A DNA stretch of 64,000 nt from an uncultured Nitrospira sp. (lineage in GTDB: Bacteria > Nitrospirota > Nitrospiria > Nitrospirales > Nitrospiraceae). Numbering within the stretch: the stretch's first letter is position 1; each line of letters begins with the position of its first letter. The stretch lies in contig CABVRO010000004.1 in assembly GCA_902500715.1 (NCBI GenBank), forward strand, positions 1 to 64,000, written 5' to 3'. The position numbers and the translations under genes are program-made. The notes beneath the pieces are model-generated. The model made no database searches. It worked only from the letters and a program-made list of their open reading frames with translations, and was not told the DNA's origin. Below are positions 18,635-27,100 of this stretch, in pieces.

Positions 18635-20350
18635 ATGAGTACTGTCACACCGCAAAGTGAACCCAAGCTGGATCGCGACGCCTTGGCGGCGATGTATGAG
18701 GAAACCTTCCGTAATTTCGAGGAAGGGACCATCACCGAGGGCATGGTCGTCGCCATCGGCAAAGACAAAGTCGTGGTCGATATCGGCTACAAGTCGGAAG
18801 GCATGATTCCCGCCGACCAGTTCTCGCATGAAGAATTGGCCCAATTGAAGGTCGGGGATCGCCTCCAGGTCTATCTCGAAGAGTGTGAAGACGCGGACGG
18901 CAATCTCGTGCTCTCCAAAGAAAAAGCCGACAAGATGAAAATCTGGGAGGAATTGGAGAAGCTGCATAAAGAAGAAAAGAGCATCGAAGGCAAGATCATT
19001 TCCCGTATCAAGGGCGGCATGATGGTCGATATCGGCGTCAAGGCGTTCTTGCCCGGCTCCCAGATCGATCTGCATCCGGTCCGCGATCTCGATGGGCTGG
19101 TCGGGAAGACGTTCCCCCTCAAGATCATCAAGATCAACCATCGTCGCGGCAATGTGGTCGTTTCCCGACGGGTCTTGTTGGAAGAGACGCGCGACCGTCG
19201 CCGTCAGACGACGTTGTCGACCTTGAAGGAAGGTCAGTTGATTCAGGGAACGGTCAAGAACATCACGGATTACGGCGCGTTTATCGACCTCGGCGGCATC
19301 GACGGACTGCTGCACATCACCGACATGTCGTGGGGCCGTGTGGGACATCCGTCGGAGTTGTTCCAGGTCAGCGACAAGGTGGAAGTCACCGTGCTCAAGT
19401 ACGATCGTGAGACCGGCCGTATTTCCTTAGGCCTCAAGCAGAAGTCGGCAGATCCCTGGACCGGTGTGGCGGCGAAGTACCCGGTAGGCACGCGCGTCCG
19501 TGGTCGCGTGGTGAGCTTGACCGACTATGGCGCCTTCGTTGAGCTGGAGCCAGGCGTGGAAGGATTGGTCCACGTCTCTGAGATGTCCTGGACGCACGAA
19601 GTCCGGCATCCGTCGCGTGTCGTCTCGGTCGGCGATCAGGTGGAAGCCGCCGTGTTGAACATCGATCCGGGAAGCCGGAAGATTTCGCTCGGCATGAAGC
19701 AGACGGCGCCGAATCCGTGGGACATGATCGAGGCGAAGTATCCGGCCGGCACGCGGATCGAAGGCAAGGTGAAGAGCCTGACCGATTTCGGTGCCTTCGT
19801 CGGATTGGAAGAAGGGATCGACGGGCTGATTCACATTTCCGACATGTCCTGGACGAAGCACATTAAGCATCCGTCTGAGCTCTTCAAGAAGGGCCAGAAG
19901 GTGGATGCGGTGGTCATTCGTATCGACAAGGAAAAGGAGCGGCTCTCGCTGGGGTATAAGCAATTGTCGCGCGATCCCTGGGAAGAGCAGATTCCCAACA
20001 AGTATCGGGTCGGCGATAGCATCACCGGCAAAGTCAGCAAGATCGCCGATTTCGGACTCTTCATCGAGCTCGATGGCGATGTCGAGGGGCTGATTCATAT
20101 CAGCGAAGTCGGACTCGATGCGAACGTTCGCATGGAAGAGAAATTCAAGCCGGGCGATGACGTCACGGCGAAGATCATTAAGGTGGATCGCGATGAGCGG
20201 AAAATTGCGCTCAGTTTGCGCGATCACCAGATGGATTCCGATCGGCGCCAGGTCGATGAGTTCCACGCCTCACAGGGCGGGATCGATCAAACCCTGGGTC
20301 GCGCGGCCAAGCAAAGTCGGAAGCGGAACCAGAGCGATTCCGAAGCCTAG
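18635..20350 (+). CDS. rpsA: 30S ribosomal protein S1
   Basis: A 571-residue S1 protein with six OB-fold S1 repeats. The last four are highly alike, each with a GAFV/GAFI/GLFI block and a GL(V/I/L)H(V/I)S(D/E) block (for example LTDYGAFVELEPGVEGLVHV). S1 binds mRNA upstream of the start codon on the small ribosomal subunit. The order cmk-plsC-rpsA-sppA-ihf resembles the cmk-rpsA-ihfB order of proteobacteria. The start follows a GAGGACGAGGA stretch. Confidence 0.96.
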   Translation: MSTVTPQSEPKLDRDALAAMYEETFRNFEEGTITEGMVVAIGKDKVVVDIGYKSEGMIPADQFSHEELAQLKVGDRLQVYLEECEDADGNLVLSKEKADKMKIWEELEKLHKEEKSIEGKIISRIKGGMMVDIGVKAFLPGSQIDLHPVRDLDGLVGKTFPLKIIKINHRRGNVVVSRRVLLEETRDRRRQTTLSTLKEGQLIQGTVKNITDYGAFIDLGGIDGLLHITDMSWGRVGHPSELFQVSDKVEVTVLKYDRETGRISLGLKQKSADPWTGVAAKYPVGTRVRGRVVSLTDYGAFVELEPGVEGLVHVSEMSWTHEVRHPSRVVSVGDQVEAAVLNIDPGSRKISLGMKQTAPNPWDMIEAKYPAGTRIEGKVKSLTDFGAFVGLEEGIDGLIHISDMSWTKHIKHPSELFKKGQKVDAVVIRIDKEKERLSLGYKQLSRDPWEEQIPNKYRVGDSITGKVSKIADFGLFIELDGDVEGLIHISEVGLDANVRMEEKFKPGDDVTAKIIKVDRDERKIALSLRDHQMDSDRRQVDEFHASQGGIDQTLGRAAKQSRKRNQSDSEA

Positions 20351-20365
20351 GTGACAGGAGACCGA

Positions 20366-21265
20366 ATGGGGCCACAAGCAGACACGGCGGTGAAACCACA
20401 GCGGAGCCTGCGGCGCCGTATCTTCTGGGCCATCGTCATCGGGGGAGGAGCGTTGATTCTCTTGAATGCGCTCCTCCCCGACCTCGATTTTTCCAGCCAG
20501 GATCGTGTGGCCCTCATTCGCATCGAGGGCGTGATTCTTGATGCACAAGCGACCATCAGCGAGTTGAAACAATACAGCGAAAACCCGCTGGTCAAGGCGA
20601 TCGTGTTGCGTATCGACAGCCCCGGCGGCGGCGTCGTGCCGTCTCAGGAAATTCACGACGCCGTAAGGCGGGTGAAAAACAAAAGTAATAAAGCCGTGAT
20701 CGCCTCCATGGGGACGGTTGCTGCCTCCGGGGGTTATTACATCGCCGCGGCTACGGATCGTATCATTGCCAATCCGGGCACGTTGACCGGGAGTATCGGC
20801 GTGATCATGGAAATGGCCAACTTCGAAGGCCTGATGAAAAAGGTCGGGGTTGAAGGGGTGGTCATCAAGAGCGGGCGATTTAAGGACGTCGGATCCCCGT
20901 TGCGGAAGATGAGCGACGAGGAACACAAGCTCCTGCAGTCGGTGATGGACGATGTCCACCACCAGTTCATTCAAGCCGTGGCCGACGGGCGATCGTTGGA
21001 GGTGTCGGATGTGGAGCCGCTGGCGGATGGGCGGATTTACACCGGACGCCAGGCCAAAGAAGCGAGGCTGGTCGACGAGCTGGGCGATCTGGACGATGCC
21101 ATCCACATTGCGGCGGACATTGCCGGTATGGAAGGTGAGCCGAAAGTGGTGGAGCCTCGCAAGCGGTTCTCATTTCGAGATATCATCGAATCACGTTGGT
21201 CGTCGGTGTTTCCGAAGCTGGAGATGAATACCGGCGTCAAACTGAAATACCTGATGGCGTTCTGA
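20366..21265 (+). CDS. sppA: Signal peptide peptidase SppA, short form
   Basis: A 299-residue ClpP-fold serine peptidase of the 36-kDa SppA type, with one N-terminal membrane helix (about 15-35). The nucleophile Ser is in AASGGYYIAA (near 122) and the general-base Lys in SGRFKDVGSP (near 173). It cleaves remnant signal peptides on the outer face of the inner membrane. ATG 20366 is preferred to GTG 20351 since CAGGAG lies seven bases upstream of it. It directly follows rpsA. Confidence 0.93.
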   Translation: MGPQADTAVKPQRSLRRRIFWAIVIGGGALILLNALLPDLDFSSQDRVALIRIEGVILDAQATISELKQYSENPLVKAIVLRIDSPGGGVVPSQEIHDAVRRVKNKSNKAVIASMGTVAASGGYYIAAATDRIIANPGTLTGSIGVIMEMANFEGLMKKVGVEGVVIKSGRFKDVGSPLRKMSDEEHKLLQSVMDDVHHQFIQAVADGRSLEVSDVEPLADGRIYTGRQAKEARLVDELGDLDDAIHIAADIAGMEGEPKVVEPRKRFSFRDIIESRWSSVFPKLEMNTGVKLKYLMAF

Positions 21266-21338
21266 ACGGCCGGAGCGTATCGGTCAGGCAACGCAGCAAT
21301 TCAGCCGTGCGTAAGCCCCACCCACGAGGAGAGGGACG

Positions 21339-21617
21339 ATGACCAAAGCGCAGATTATCGAGCGGGTATCGGAGCAGGTCACGACATTGACGAAGCGGCA
21401 GGCGGAGATCGTGGTGAACACGATTTTCGATTGTATTCGCGACTCGCTGCGGAACGGCAATAAGACGGAGATCCGAGGGTTCGGAAGTTTTCGGCTCCGC
21501 GCCCGGCGGATGAAGGAAGGTCGTAATCCAAAAACCGGGGCGACCGTTGCGGTGCCGGCCAAGCGTGTGCCATTCTTTAAGGCAGGCAAGGAACTGAAGG
21601 AATTACTCAATAAGTAA
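21339..21617 (+). CDS. HU/IHF-family DNA-bending protein
   Basis: A 92-residue histone-like protein with GFGSFRLRARRMKEGRNPKTG, the DNA-intercalating arm of the family, and the IHF-like start MTKAQIIERVSEQ. It bends DNA for replication, recombination and transcription. Location after rpsA matches ihfB of proteobacteria; HU versus IHF cannot be settled by sequence alone. Confidence 0.92.
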   Translation: MTKAQIIERVSEQVTTLTKRQAEIVVNTIFDCIRDSLRNGNKTEIRGFGSFRLRARRMKEGRNPKTGATVAVPAKRVPFFKAGKELKELLNK

Positions 21618-21630
21618 CAGGAGTGAGACC

Positions 21631-22626
21631 GTGGCAGAGTCCTCAAATATAACAACCCCAGAGGTTCGGTGGAGCGACGGTGCGCTCAAGCGAATGGAGC
21701 GCGCCCCCATGTTTTTGCGAGGAATGGTCCGCCGCCTGGCTGAGAAAAAGGCGCGAGAGTTGGGCTATCCCGAAATCACCGAAGAAATCCTCGATCAGTT
21801 CAAAGGTCAGATGATGGGGACCATGGGCGGTGAGGGCGGCATGGCTGAGGCCGCCGATCAAATGGCCAAGGGACAGCTGCCTTGGACCGCGGCCGCGAAG
21901 GAACGCCTGGCGGCCGTGCCGGAGTTCATGCGCGGGATGATCAAACAAATCGCCGACGAGATCGCCCGTAAAGGCGGCCACATGGAGGTCAACGTCGATC
22001 TCTTTGAAAAGGTCGAGGCCTTGGGAGAGATTCGAGAGCGGGAGGCGGCTCCACTGGAATGGTCAGAGGGCGCGTTGGCGCTTTTGCAGCAGAAGATCAA
22101 GGAGTCCCCGCCGATTGCCATGGATTTTGTGAGCGACATGATCCGGCACGATACCGAAGAACTGGCGCGAGAGAAGGGGTTCACCAGGATCGACGAGCAG
22201 ACTGCGGTGCAGTTGTGGGAGGCCCCGCAGGAGCGTATCGCCTGGAGCGATGAGGCCTGGAAACGGTTGCAAACCTCGCCGGATTTCGTGCGCAGCGGGA
22301 TCCGCAAGGCAGCCGAACGTCGCGCCCGCAAGTTGGGGTTGAAAGAGGTCGATTCCGAGCATCTCACCACATTCCGCAATCAGGCCATGATGAAGGCGGT
22401 GAAGCGTATCCGGTCGTTCGGCTATAACGAACTCACGTTCGATGCCTTCGATACCGCGCTCCAAAAAACCAAGCGATTGCAGGGGAACGACCAGGCGGAG
22501 AAACGCTTGCAGGAAATCCGGTCGCACTTCAGTGACCCGGAGGTTAAGAAACCGGAAGGCGGCACCCTTGGCGCCGACCTCATGGGGCGATTCCGGAAGT
22601 TTCTCAAAGGCGAGGGATCCCTGTAG
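21631..22626 (+). CDS. Protein with four PCP-reductase-like repeats
   Basis: A 331-residue protein made almost wholly of four related domains starting near residues 12 (VRWSDGALKRMERAP), 84 (LPWTAAAKERLAAVP), 142 (LEWSEGALALLQQ) and 204 (IAWSDEAWKRLQTSP). Each has the PCP_red pattern of W[ST]xxAxxRLxxxPxFxRxxx followed by an Ala/Arg helix; the third is the most divergent. No signal peptide or Cys motif is seen. The GTG start has AGGAGTGAG upstream and lies 13 bases after the IHF gene. It is a paralogue of the domain pair at 6.8-7.5 kb. Function unknown. Confidence 0.75.
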   Translation: MAESSNITTPEVRWSDGALKRMERAPMFLRGMVRRLAEKKARELGYPEITEEILDQFKGQMMGTMGGEGGMAEAADQMAKGQLPWTAAAKERLAAVPEFMRGMIKQIADEIARKGGHMEVNVDLFEKVEALGEIREREAAPLEWSEGALALLQQKIKESPPIAMDFVSDMIRHDTEELAREKGFTRIDEQTAVQLWEAPQERIAWSDEAWKRLQTSPDFVRSGIRKAAERRARKLGLKEVDSEHLTTFRNQAMMKAVKRIRSFGYNELTFDAFDTALQKTKRLQGNDQAEKRLQEIRSHFSDPEVKKPEGGTLGADLMGRFRKFLKGEGSL

Positions 22627-22842
22627 AGAAGAAACGTTACCCCCTGCCTCCCCGCGCCTGTAGACCTGAGGCCCGTTCTGTCCCATCGCGTGACGGGACG
22701 GGCTATTGCCGAACAAGAGTCAACTCAACATGCTAGAGGAGAGATGTCGATTGGCGCGACGACTCGATCCGCTCATTCCGGAACGAACGCAGGAATATCG
22801 ATTGCGAGTGGGCCGTGCAAGAAGGCCTCACGATCCAAGAAC

Positions 22843-22871
22843 AACCCACAGAACATGACGATCTGTGGGTT
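22843..22871. repeat. Perfect inverted repeat near the end of the 22.9-kb minus-strand gene
   Basis: AACCCACAGA and TCTGTGGGTT form a 10-pair stem with a 9-base loop. It lies 37 bases past the stop of the minus-strand gene and could end its transcript, though no T-run follows on either strand. The rest of 22627-22907 shows no gene I trust. Confidence 0.5.
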
Positions 22872-22907
22872 GTCGGAAGATTGTGGTCGATTGCGAATAG
22901 CCGGAGT

Positions 22908-23228
22908 TTAATGAGCTCCGACGGCGTCAGGCCAGAATTTGTGCCGAATCTGGGGGAGCGGTTCGTTATCGAAGTTCGGGATGTCGTACAGGCAACGGTC
23001 GATGGTCGAGACCTCTTCTTCCGTGAGTTCCAGCACGACGTGCTTCTTCCAGAATTGGTCCAGCGCTAAATAGTCATTCGACGTCGGCTTCTCCGCAAGG
23101 AGCGCCTGCATTTTCTTGAATCCATCCGTATCGACACCGCCGACGCGGCCGTTATTGCGATCGATACACCACTTCAACACTTCCGCGACACCGTACATCG
23201 ACAAAGGGATATTGACTTTCTTGCTCAT
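22908..23228 (-). CDS. Conserved-looking hypothetical protein, 106 residues
   Basis: The protein starts MSKKVNIPLSMYGVAEVLKW. The ATG at 23228 has a GGAGGAGG ribosome site six bases upstream, which outranks a longer in-frame extension. It is a soluble, mixed alpha/beta-looking protein without Cys motifs beyond single residues, with EEEVSTIDRCLYDIPNF near the C terminus. I do not recognise the family. It stands alone on this strand. Confidence 0.7.
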   Translation of the reverse strand: MSKKVNIPLSMYGVAEVLKWCIDRNNGRVGGVDTDGFKKMQALLAEKPTSNDYLALDQFWKKHVVLELTEEEVSTIDRCLYDIPNFDNEPLPQIRHKFWPDAVGAH

Positions 23229-23468
23229 GGGCACCTCCTCCACACTTGGCCCGCATTGTAGCCTAACGCTTTCCAAGTTTTCAAAGGGGCGAAAGGCCTA
23301 GATGTCAGAGCCCATTCGGCAAGTCGTCGTGCTCGCCCGGGCGGCATGTTCTCGGAGCCTGCCATTCGTTGCGAAGCCCGAGGGGCCTCTGTATACTCCG
23401 CCCAACGGGTCAGAACCGGGAGCGGCGAAGCATGGACTTGGCCGGAATGTCATGCCTTTTTCTTCGGG

Positions 23469-24668
23469 ATGGATATGACCGCCGACCGTGGAGGTATCAA
23501 GATTCGGTCGTTCTTCGGGGTCGGCCCGGTATTAGTGGCCGGATTGATCATGGTTTCCGCCTGTTCGAAAGCCGACCCCTACATTCCGCCTGACCCCTTC
23601 TACTACTTTGCCAGTTACCCGGTCGGTAAGAATCCGACCACCGTCACCACAGCCGACTTCAATCGCGACCGAATCACGGATCTGATCACCACCAACATAT
23701 CGAGCAATACGATTTCGCTGCTGTTCGGCAACGGCGACGGCACGTTTCGAGATCAGGTGCAGGTGAAAGTTTGTCAGGAGCCCCGCTCCCTGGCCATCAA
23801 GGACTTTAATCACGATGACCAACTCGACGTGGCGCTCGCCTGCTCGGGGAGTGATCAGGTCTCGATCCTGTTCGGCAGAGGCAACGGGAAGTTCGAAGAC
23901 GGGCCGCAGTATCCGGTCCATCGCACTCCGGTCTCTGTGTCCAGCGAGGATGTGAATGGCGACGGCCATCCCGATTTGGCGGTAGCGCTGCGTAACGACA
24001 AAGTGAAGATTTTTCTCGGGAGTGCCAATGGAAACTTTCGTCCAGGCGTTCAATATGAATATGGCGATACACCCACGTCGGTCGCATTGAACGATCTTAA
24101 CCGGGACGGCAAACCGGATTTGGTCGTCACCAACGGCGGACCGATGTTGAGTGCGGTCTCTGTGTGGATCGGCAACGGTGATGGGACATTTCGGGATCCC
24201 AAAGACTATAAGACAGGACGACGGCCGCTGGGTGTCAGTTTCGCCGATTTTAACAACGATCGCCTGCCTGATCTGTTAGTCATTAACGGGGAAGGGGACA
24301 GCTTCACGACATTCTTGGGTAATGGGGATGCTACGTTCCAGCCCGGCAAGGATTCCGGCGCGGATGCCAGTCCGAATTTCGGGGCGGCTCACGATTTCGA
24401 CGGCGATCAAATTGCGGATGTGGCCATTGTGAACCTGCAATCGACCGACCTGTCCATTCTCTTCGGGCGAGGGGACGGCACGTTTCACTATCCTCCTCGC
24501 AACTACCGCACGAAGAACGGGCCCTTTGCCGTGGCGAGTTACCGTGTCTCTGCCGATAACATGGAAGAGCCCGGCCTGGTGACGGCGGATAACGGCGCGG
24601 GCAGCGTGTCGGTATTCCTGCATCATGGACGTAAGAGGCAAGCTCCGGCCGGTCGCACGGGAGAATAG
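23469..24668 (+). CDS. FG-GAP/VCBS-repeat lipoprotein
   Basis: From ATG 23469 the 399-residue protein begins with a lipoprotein signal (VLVAGLIMVSAC, Cys32 as the lipid site). Six or more repeats follow, each with a calcium-loop-like D-[FVL]-[NF]-x-D-x-[ILP]-x-D-[LV] (for example DFNHDDQLDVAL, DVNGDGHPDLAV, DLNRDGKPDLVV) and a GNGDGTF turn. This is the FG-GAP/VCBS beta-propeller pattern found in cell-surface proteins that bind calcium and other proteins or sugars. An outer-membrane-attached propeller is likely. The partner is unknown. The ORF extends upstream to 23346, but the lipobox supports the later start. Confidence 0.82.
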   Translation: MDMTADRGGIKIRSFFGVGPVLVAGLIMVSACSKADPYIPPDPFYYFASYPVGKNPTTVTTADFNRDRITDLITTNISSNTISLLFGNGDGTFRDQVQVKVCQEPRSLAIKDFNHDDQLDVALACSGSDQVSILFGRGNGKFEDGPQYPVHRTPVSVSSEDVNGDGHPDLAVALRNDKVKIFLGSANGNFRPGVQYEYGDTPTSVALNDLNRDGKPDLVVTNGGPMLSAVSVWIGNGDGTFRDPKDYKTGRRPLGVSFADFNNDRLPDLLVINGEGDSFTTFLGNGDATFQPGKDSGADASPNFGAAHDFDGDQIADVAIVNLQSTDLSILFGRGDGTFHYPPRNYRTKNGPFAVASYRVSADNMEEPGLVTADNGAGSVSVFLHHGRKRQAPAGRTGE

Positions 24669-24720
24669 CCGCGGATTCAGGTTTGCGCCGGTTCAACCGA
24701 AGAGGAGATAGGCAGTTTGC

Positions 24721-24749
24721 TTGACACCTCAATAGGGCTCGGATAGAGT
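24721..24749 (+). promoter_or_regulatory. Sigma-70-type promoter
   Basis: A perfect TTGACA at 24721-24726 and TAGAGT at 24744-24749 are exactly 17 bases apart. It lies 60 bases upstream of the small membrane protein gene. Confidence 0.6.
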
Positions 24750-24808
24750 TCGAAAAGGTTGCCGGACAAGGATCCGCGCCATGTTCAGCTACTAGACCGC
24801 GGGGGCTC

Positions 24809-25009
24809 GTGCGATCGTTTCTGTGGTGGTTTTGCATGGGCTGCCTGACGACGCTGGCAGTCTTGATGGTTCAAGGTGGGGTGCGCGATCTGGTCTCAGG
24901 GACCAACCCGGCGGGAAGTTCGGGCGCGATCCTCTCCTTTAGCACCACAGTCTTCGGGGGCGGGTTGTTGGCCGGCTGCCTCGCCCTGATCCTCAATCGA
25001 CTCCGCTAA
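24809..25009 (+). CDS. Small membrane protein, 66 residues
   Basis: Starts with GTG 24809 and has two hydrophobic segments (FLWWFCMGCLTTLAVLMV near the N terminus and FGGGLLAGCLALIL near the C terminus) joined by a Gly/Ser loop. A good promoter lies upstream. I do not recognise the family. Its short length keeps confidence moderate. Confidence 0.5.
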   Translation: MRSFLWWFCMGCLTTLAVLMVQGGVRDLVSGTNPAGSSGAILSFSTTVFGGGLLAGCLALILNRLR

Positions 25010-25088
25010 ATACAGTGACGACGTCGGTATCGGCCTGAGCTGCGCTGGGCCGACCACGAAACCGATTCGAAGGGGCAAGGGTTGGGCG

Positions 25089-25277
25089 ATGCACTGCCTG
25101 AAATGCAAAGGATTCATGATGGTGGAGCGGCATTACACACTCATGAATCGGCGGCTGTATGCCCGCTGCCTGAATTGCGGATTCTGGATCGACCTCGCCG
25201 ATTTGCTCCGATTTTTTCATAAGGTGATCTCCAGTAGCCTGCGTGGCACGAAGGTGCGAGAAACCTATACCCTGTGA
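25089..25277 (+). CDS. Tiny zinc-ribbon protein, 62 residues
   Basis: The protein has two CxxC pairs, C3/C6 and C27/C30, spaced as in a zinc ribbon, with MHCLKCKGFMMVERHY first and CLNCGFW second. The C-terminal part is amphipathic (IDLADLLRFFHKV). It shares CxKC(K/R)GxMxxER and CLNCG with the 50-residue gene at 63.8-64.0 kb, so both belong to one family. Role unknown; DNA, RNA or protein binding is possible. Confidence 0.62.
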   Translation: MHCLKCKGFMMVERHYTLMNRRLYARCLNCGFWIDLADLLRFFHKVISSSLRGTKVRETYTL

Positions 25278-25322
25278 ACGTCAGACCCTGTCTGGCTGCC
25301 ACAAGAAAGTGCGATCCTCTCC

Positions 25323-26252
25323 ATGAATCGTTCGTGTCGAACCCTCTCGATAGGTGCCTTTGGAATCCTGGTTCTATTGTTCGGCCTCTGGAGCGGTCAG
25401 GCGCTGGCCCTCGACAGCGACGTCGACGATGAAGTCATTACGGTGCCCTTCGATCCGCGCCCGGTCCCGTCCGCAAAGCAAGCGAATCACAGTCTGCGAT
25501 GGCGGCGCGTTCCGGCGCATAGCATTCTGCTCAAGGAGCTCAAGACGGGAGCCACTCTCTATCAATTTGAAAGTGAAAAACGGCTGTCCCCGGCCAGTCT
25601 GACCAAGATTATGTCAGCCCTGGTCATCCTGGAGTATGGCCATCTGGATGACGAGGTGACGGTCAGCCCCAAAGCCGCGCGCGCCCACAAGACGCATTTA
25701 CGTTTGCGCACCGGTCAGATTTTCCGCCTGGAAGATTTGTTGAAGGCCATGTTGATCGTGTCGGCGAATGATGCTTGCCTGGCGGCCAGTGAGCATGTCG
25801 GCGGAGACGAGGCGCGTTTTGTCGATCTCATGAATGCGAAGGCCGCGGCGCTCGAATTGCACAATACCCATTTCAGCAATGCCTGCGGGTTTGACGCGCC
25901 GGGACATTATTCGACCGCCGAAGACCTCGCAAAACTGAGCGAGATCGCCCTGCATCACCCTGTATTCAAGGAATTGGTGCGTGAAGAGCGGGAGATCATC
26001 ATGCCGATTAATGAGCATCGAGCGTATGTCCTGCGCACGACCAACCGGCTCTTGGGTCGTATTCCGGGAGTGCAAGGGGTGAAGACGGGCTTCACGTCCA
26101 AGGCAGGGCGATGTCTCATCGCGAAAGTCTCGCAAGACGGCAGCGACCTGCTGCTGGTCATTCTCAATTCCAAGCGCCGCTGGAACACGGCGACGAGCCT
26201 CATCAATTATGGCCTGCGACTCAGTGACAGCCGGGCCAGTCTTGCCCGCTAA
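25323..26252 (+). CDS. D-alanyl-D-alanine carboxypeptidase (DacF/PBP5-like)
   Basis: A 309-residue exported peptidase of family S11. It has a signal peptide (FGILVLLFGLWSGQALA), the active-site SxxK in SLTK (Ser near residue 92), SAN near 146 and KTG near 254. It trims the terminal D-Ala from peptidoglycan stem peptides in the periplasm. The long C-terminal beta domain and amphipathic anchor of PBP5 are absent, as in short DacF-like forms. Confidence 0.93.
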   Translation: MNRSCRTLSIGAFGILVLLFGLWSGQALALDSDVDDEVITVPFDPRPVPSAKQANHSLRWRRVPAHSILLKELKTGATLYQFESEKRLSPASLTKIMSALVILEYGHLDDEVTVSPKAARAHKTHLRLRTGQIFRLEDLLKAMLIVSANDACLAASEHVGGDEARFVDLMNAKAAALELHNTHFSNACGFDAPGHYSTAEDLAKLSEIALHHPVFKELVREEREIIMPINEHRAYVLRTTNRLLGRIPGVQGVKTGFTSKAGRCLIAKVSQDGSDLLLVILNSKRRWNTATSLINYGLRLSDSRASLAR

Positions 26253-26406
26253 CGGCCTCTAGTTTTCCCTGGGCTGGTTTGCGACTGGCGGTCTTGTATG
26301 GCAAGCGGGGCAAGGCGGTGCCCGTCAGGAAATGGGCGCAGATCTTCACGGTTTCAGGTGTGAGGGGGACAAGTAACGACCAAACTGAACGGGTGACCGG
26401 GCTGTT

Positions 26407-26937
26407 TTAGCGGGGGAGTGAAAACTCCACATTCACATCTTTCCCGAGATAATTGACCTGGAAGCCCTGCTTGTCATAGGCGAGCAGGGCGCCCATCACA
26501 TTTTCATCGCCGTAATCCTCTTTGCCGAGCAACTTGCGCACATCATCCGGACTCTCGCTGTTGAGGACATTGCGAAAAATTCCGCGGGTTTTATAGGCAA
26601 AGCGGTTGTTGATGAAAATGAGATCGACCTTTCCGTCCTGTACCCTGACCCCGGCCATCGGGCCGGTCGGTTTACGTTGATCGAGCAGAAAAATAAATGT
26701 CGCCTCCTGCTCGGCCTTGATGCCGGGAATCTTTTCGTTCACCAGCCCATCCAGCGCCTTTCCTTCGTCGTCCCCCAGCTTGATCCCGAAGAGGGACACG
26801 TCCTGACTTGCAATCCCCTTGGGGTCGGTCAAGTCGTCCTTGCTGAGTTCATAAGGTCCGGCGCTCACCATGGCAGCGAGGTACAGGGATCCCATCATCG
26901 CCGTTAAGGCTGTGAACGCCCACTTCCGCTGCATCAT
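26407..26937 (-). CDS. Exported hypothetical protein, 176 residues
   Basis: The N terminus is a clear signal peptide (MMQRKWAFTALTAMMGSLYLAAMVSAG), so the mature protein is periplasmic. The start has AAGGAGG six bases upstream. The mature part is alpha/beta without Cys and includes DVSLFGIKLGDDEGKALDGL and LLGKEDYGDENVMGALLAYD, the sort of repeated short units seen in stress or envelope proteins. I recognise no family. It stands between a DacF gene and a LysR gene, convergent with the former. Confidence 0.75.
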   Translation of the reverse strand: MMQRKWAFTALTAMMGSLYLAAMVSAGPYELSKDDLTDPKGIASQDVSLFGIKLGDDEGKALDGLVNEKIPGIKAEQEATFIFLLDQRKPTGPMAGVRVQDGKVDLIFINNRFAYKTRGIFRNVLNSESPDDVRKLLGKEDYGDENVMGALLAYDKQGFQVNYLGKDVNVEFSLPR

Positions 26938-27100
26938 GAAGGCCTCCTTGGAACAGATCCTCAGAACTCACACCGGTCCGACAGTTGGTATAAGATGTCG
27001 GGAGATGAATCAGCAAACATCGCATTCTATCCAAGGGGTAGTCTGACTTTCAAGGTCGAGGCCGGTCTTTCAGTGGGACGGTGAGCGGATAGAAGGGATG

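Noticed and set aside
19427-20266. 279-residue minus-strand frame
   Set aside because: Antisense to the S1 repeats of rpsA; its internal repeats merely mirror those of S1.
22690-23069. Plus-strand frames of 73 and 84 residues
   Set aside because: They overlap the better supported minus-strand gene with its GGAGGAGG site, lack ribosome sites and show no domain.
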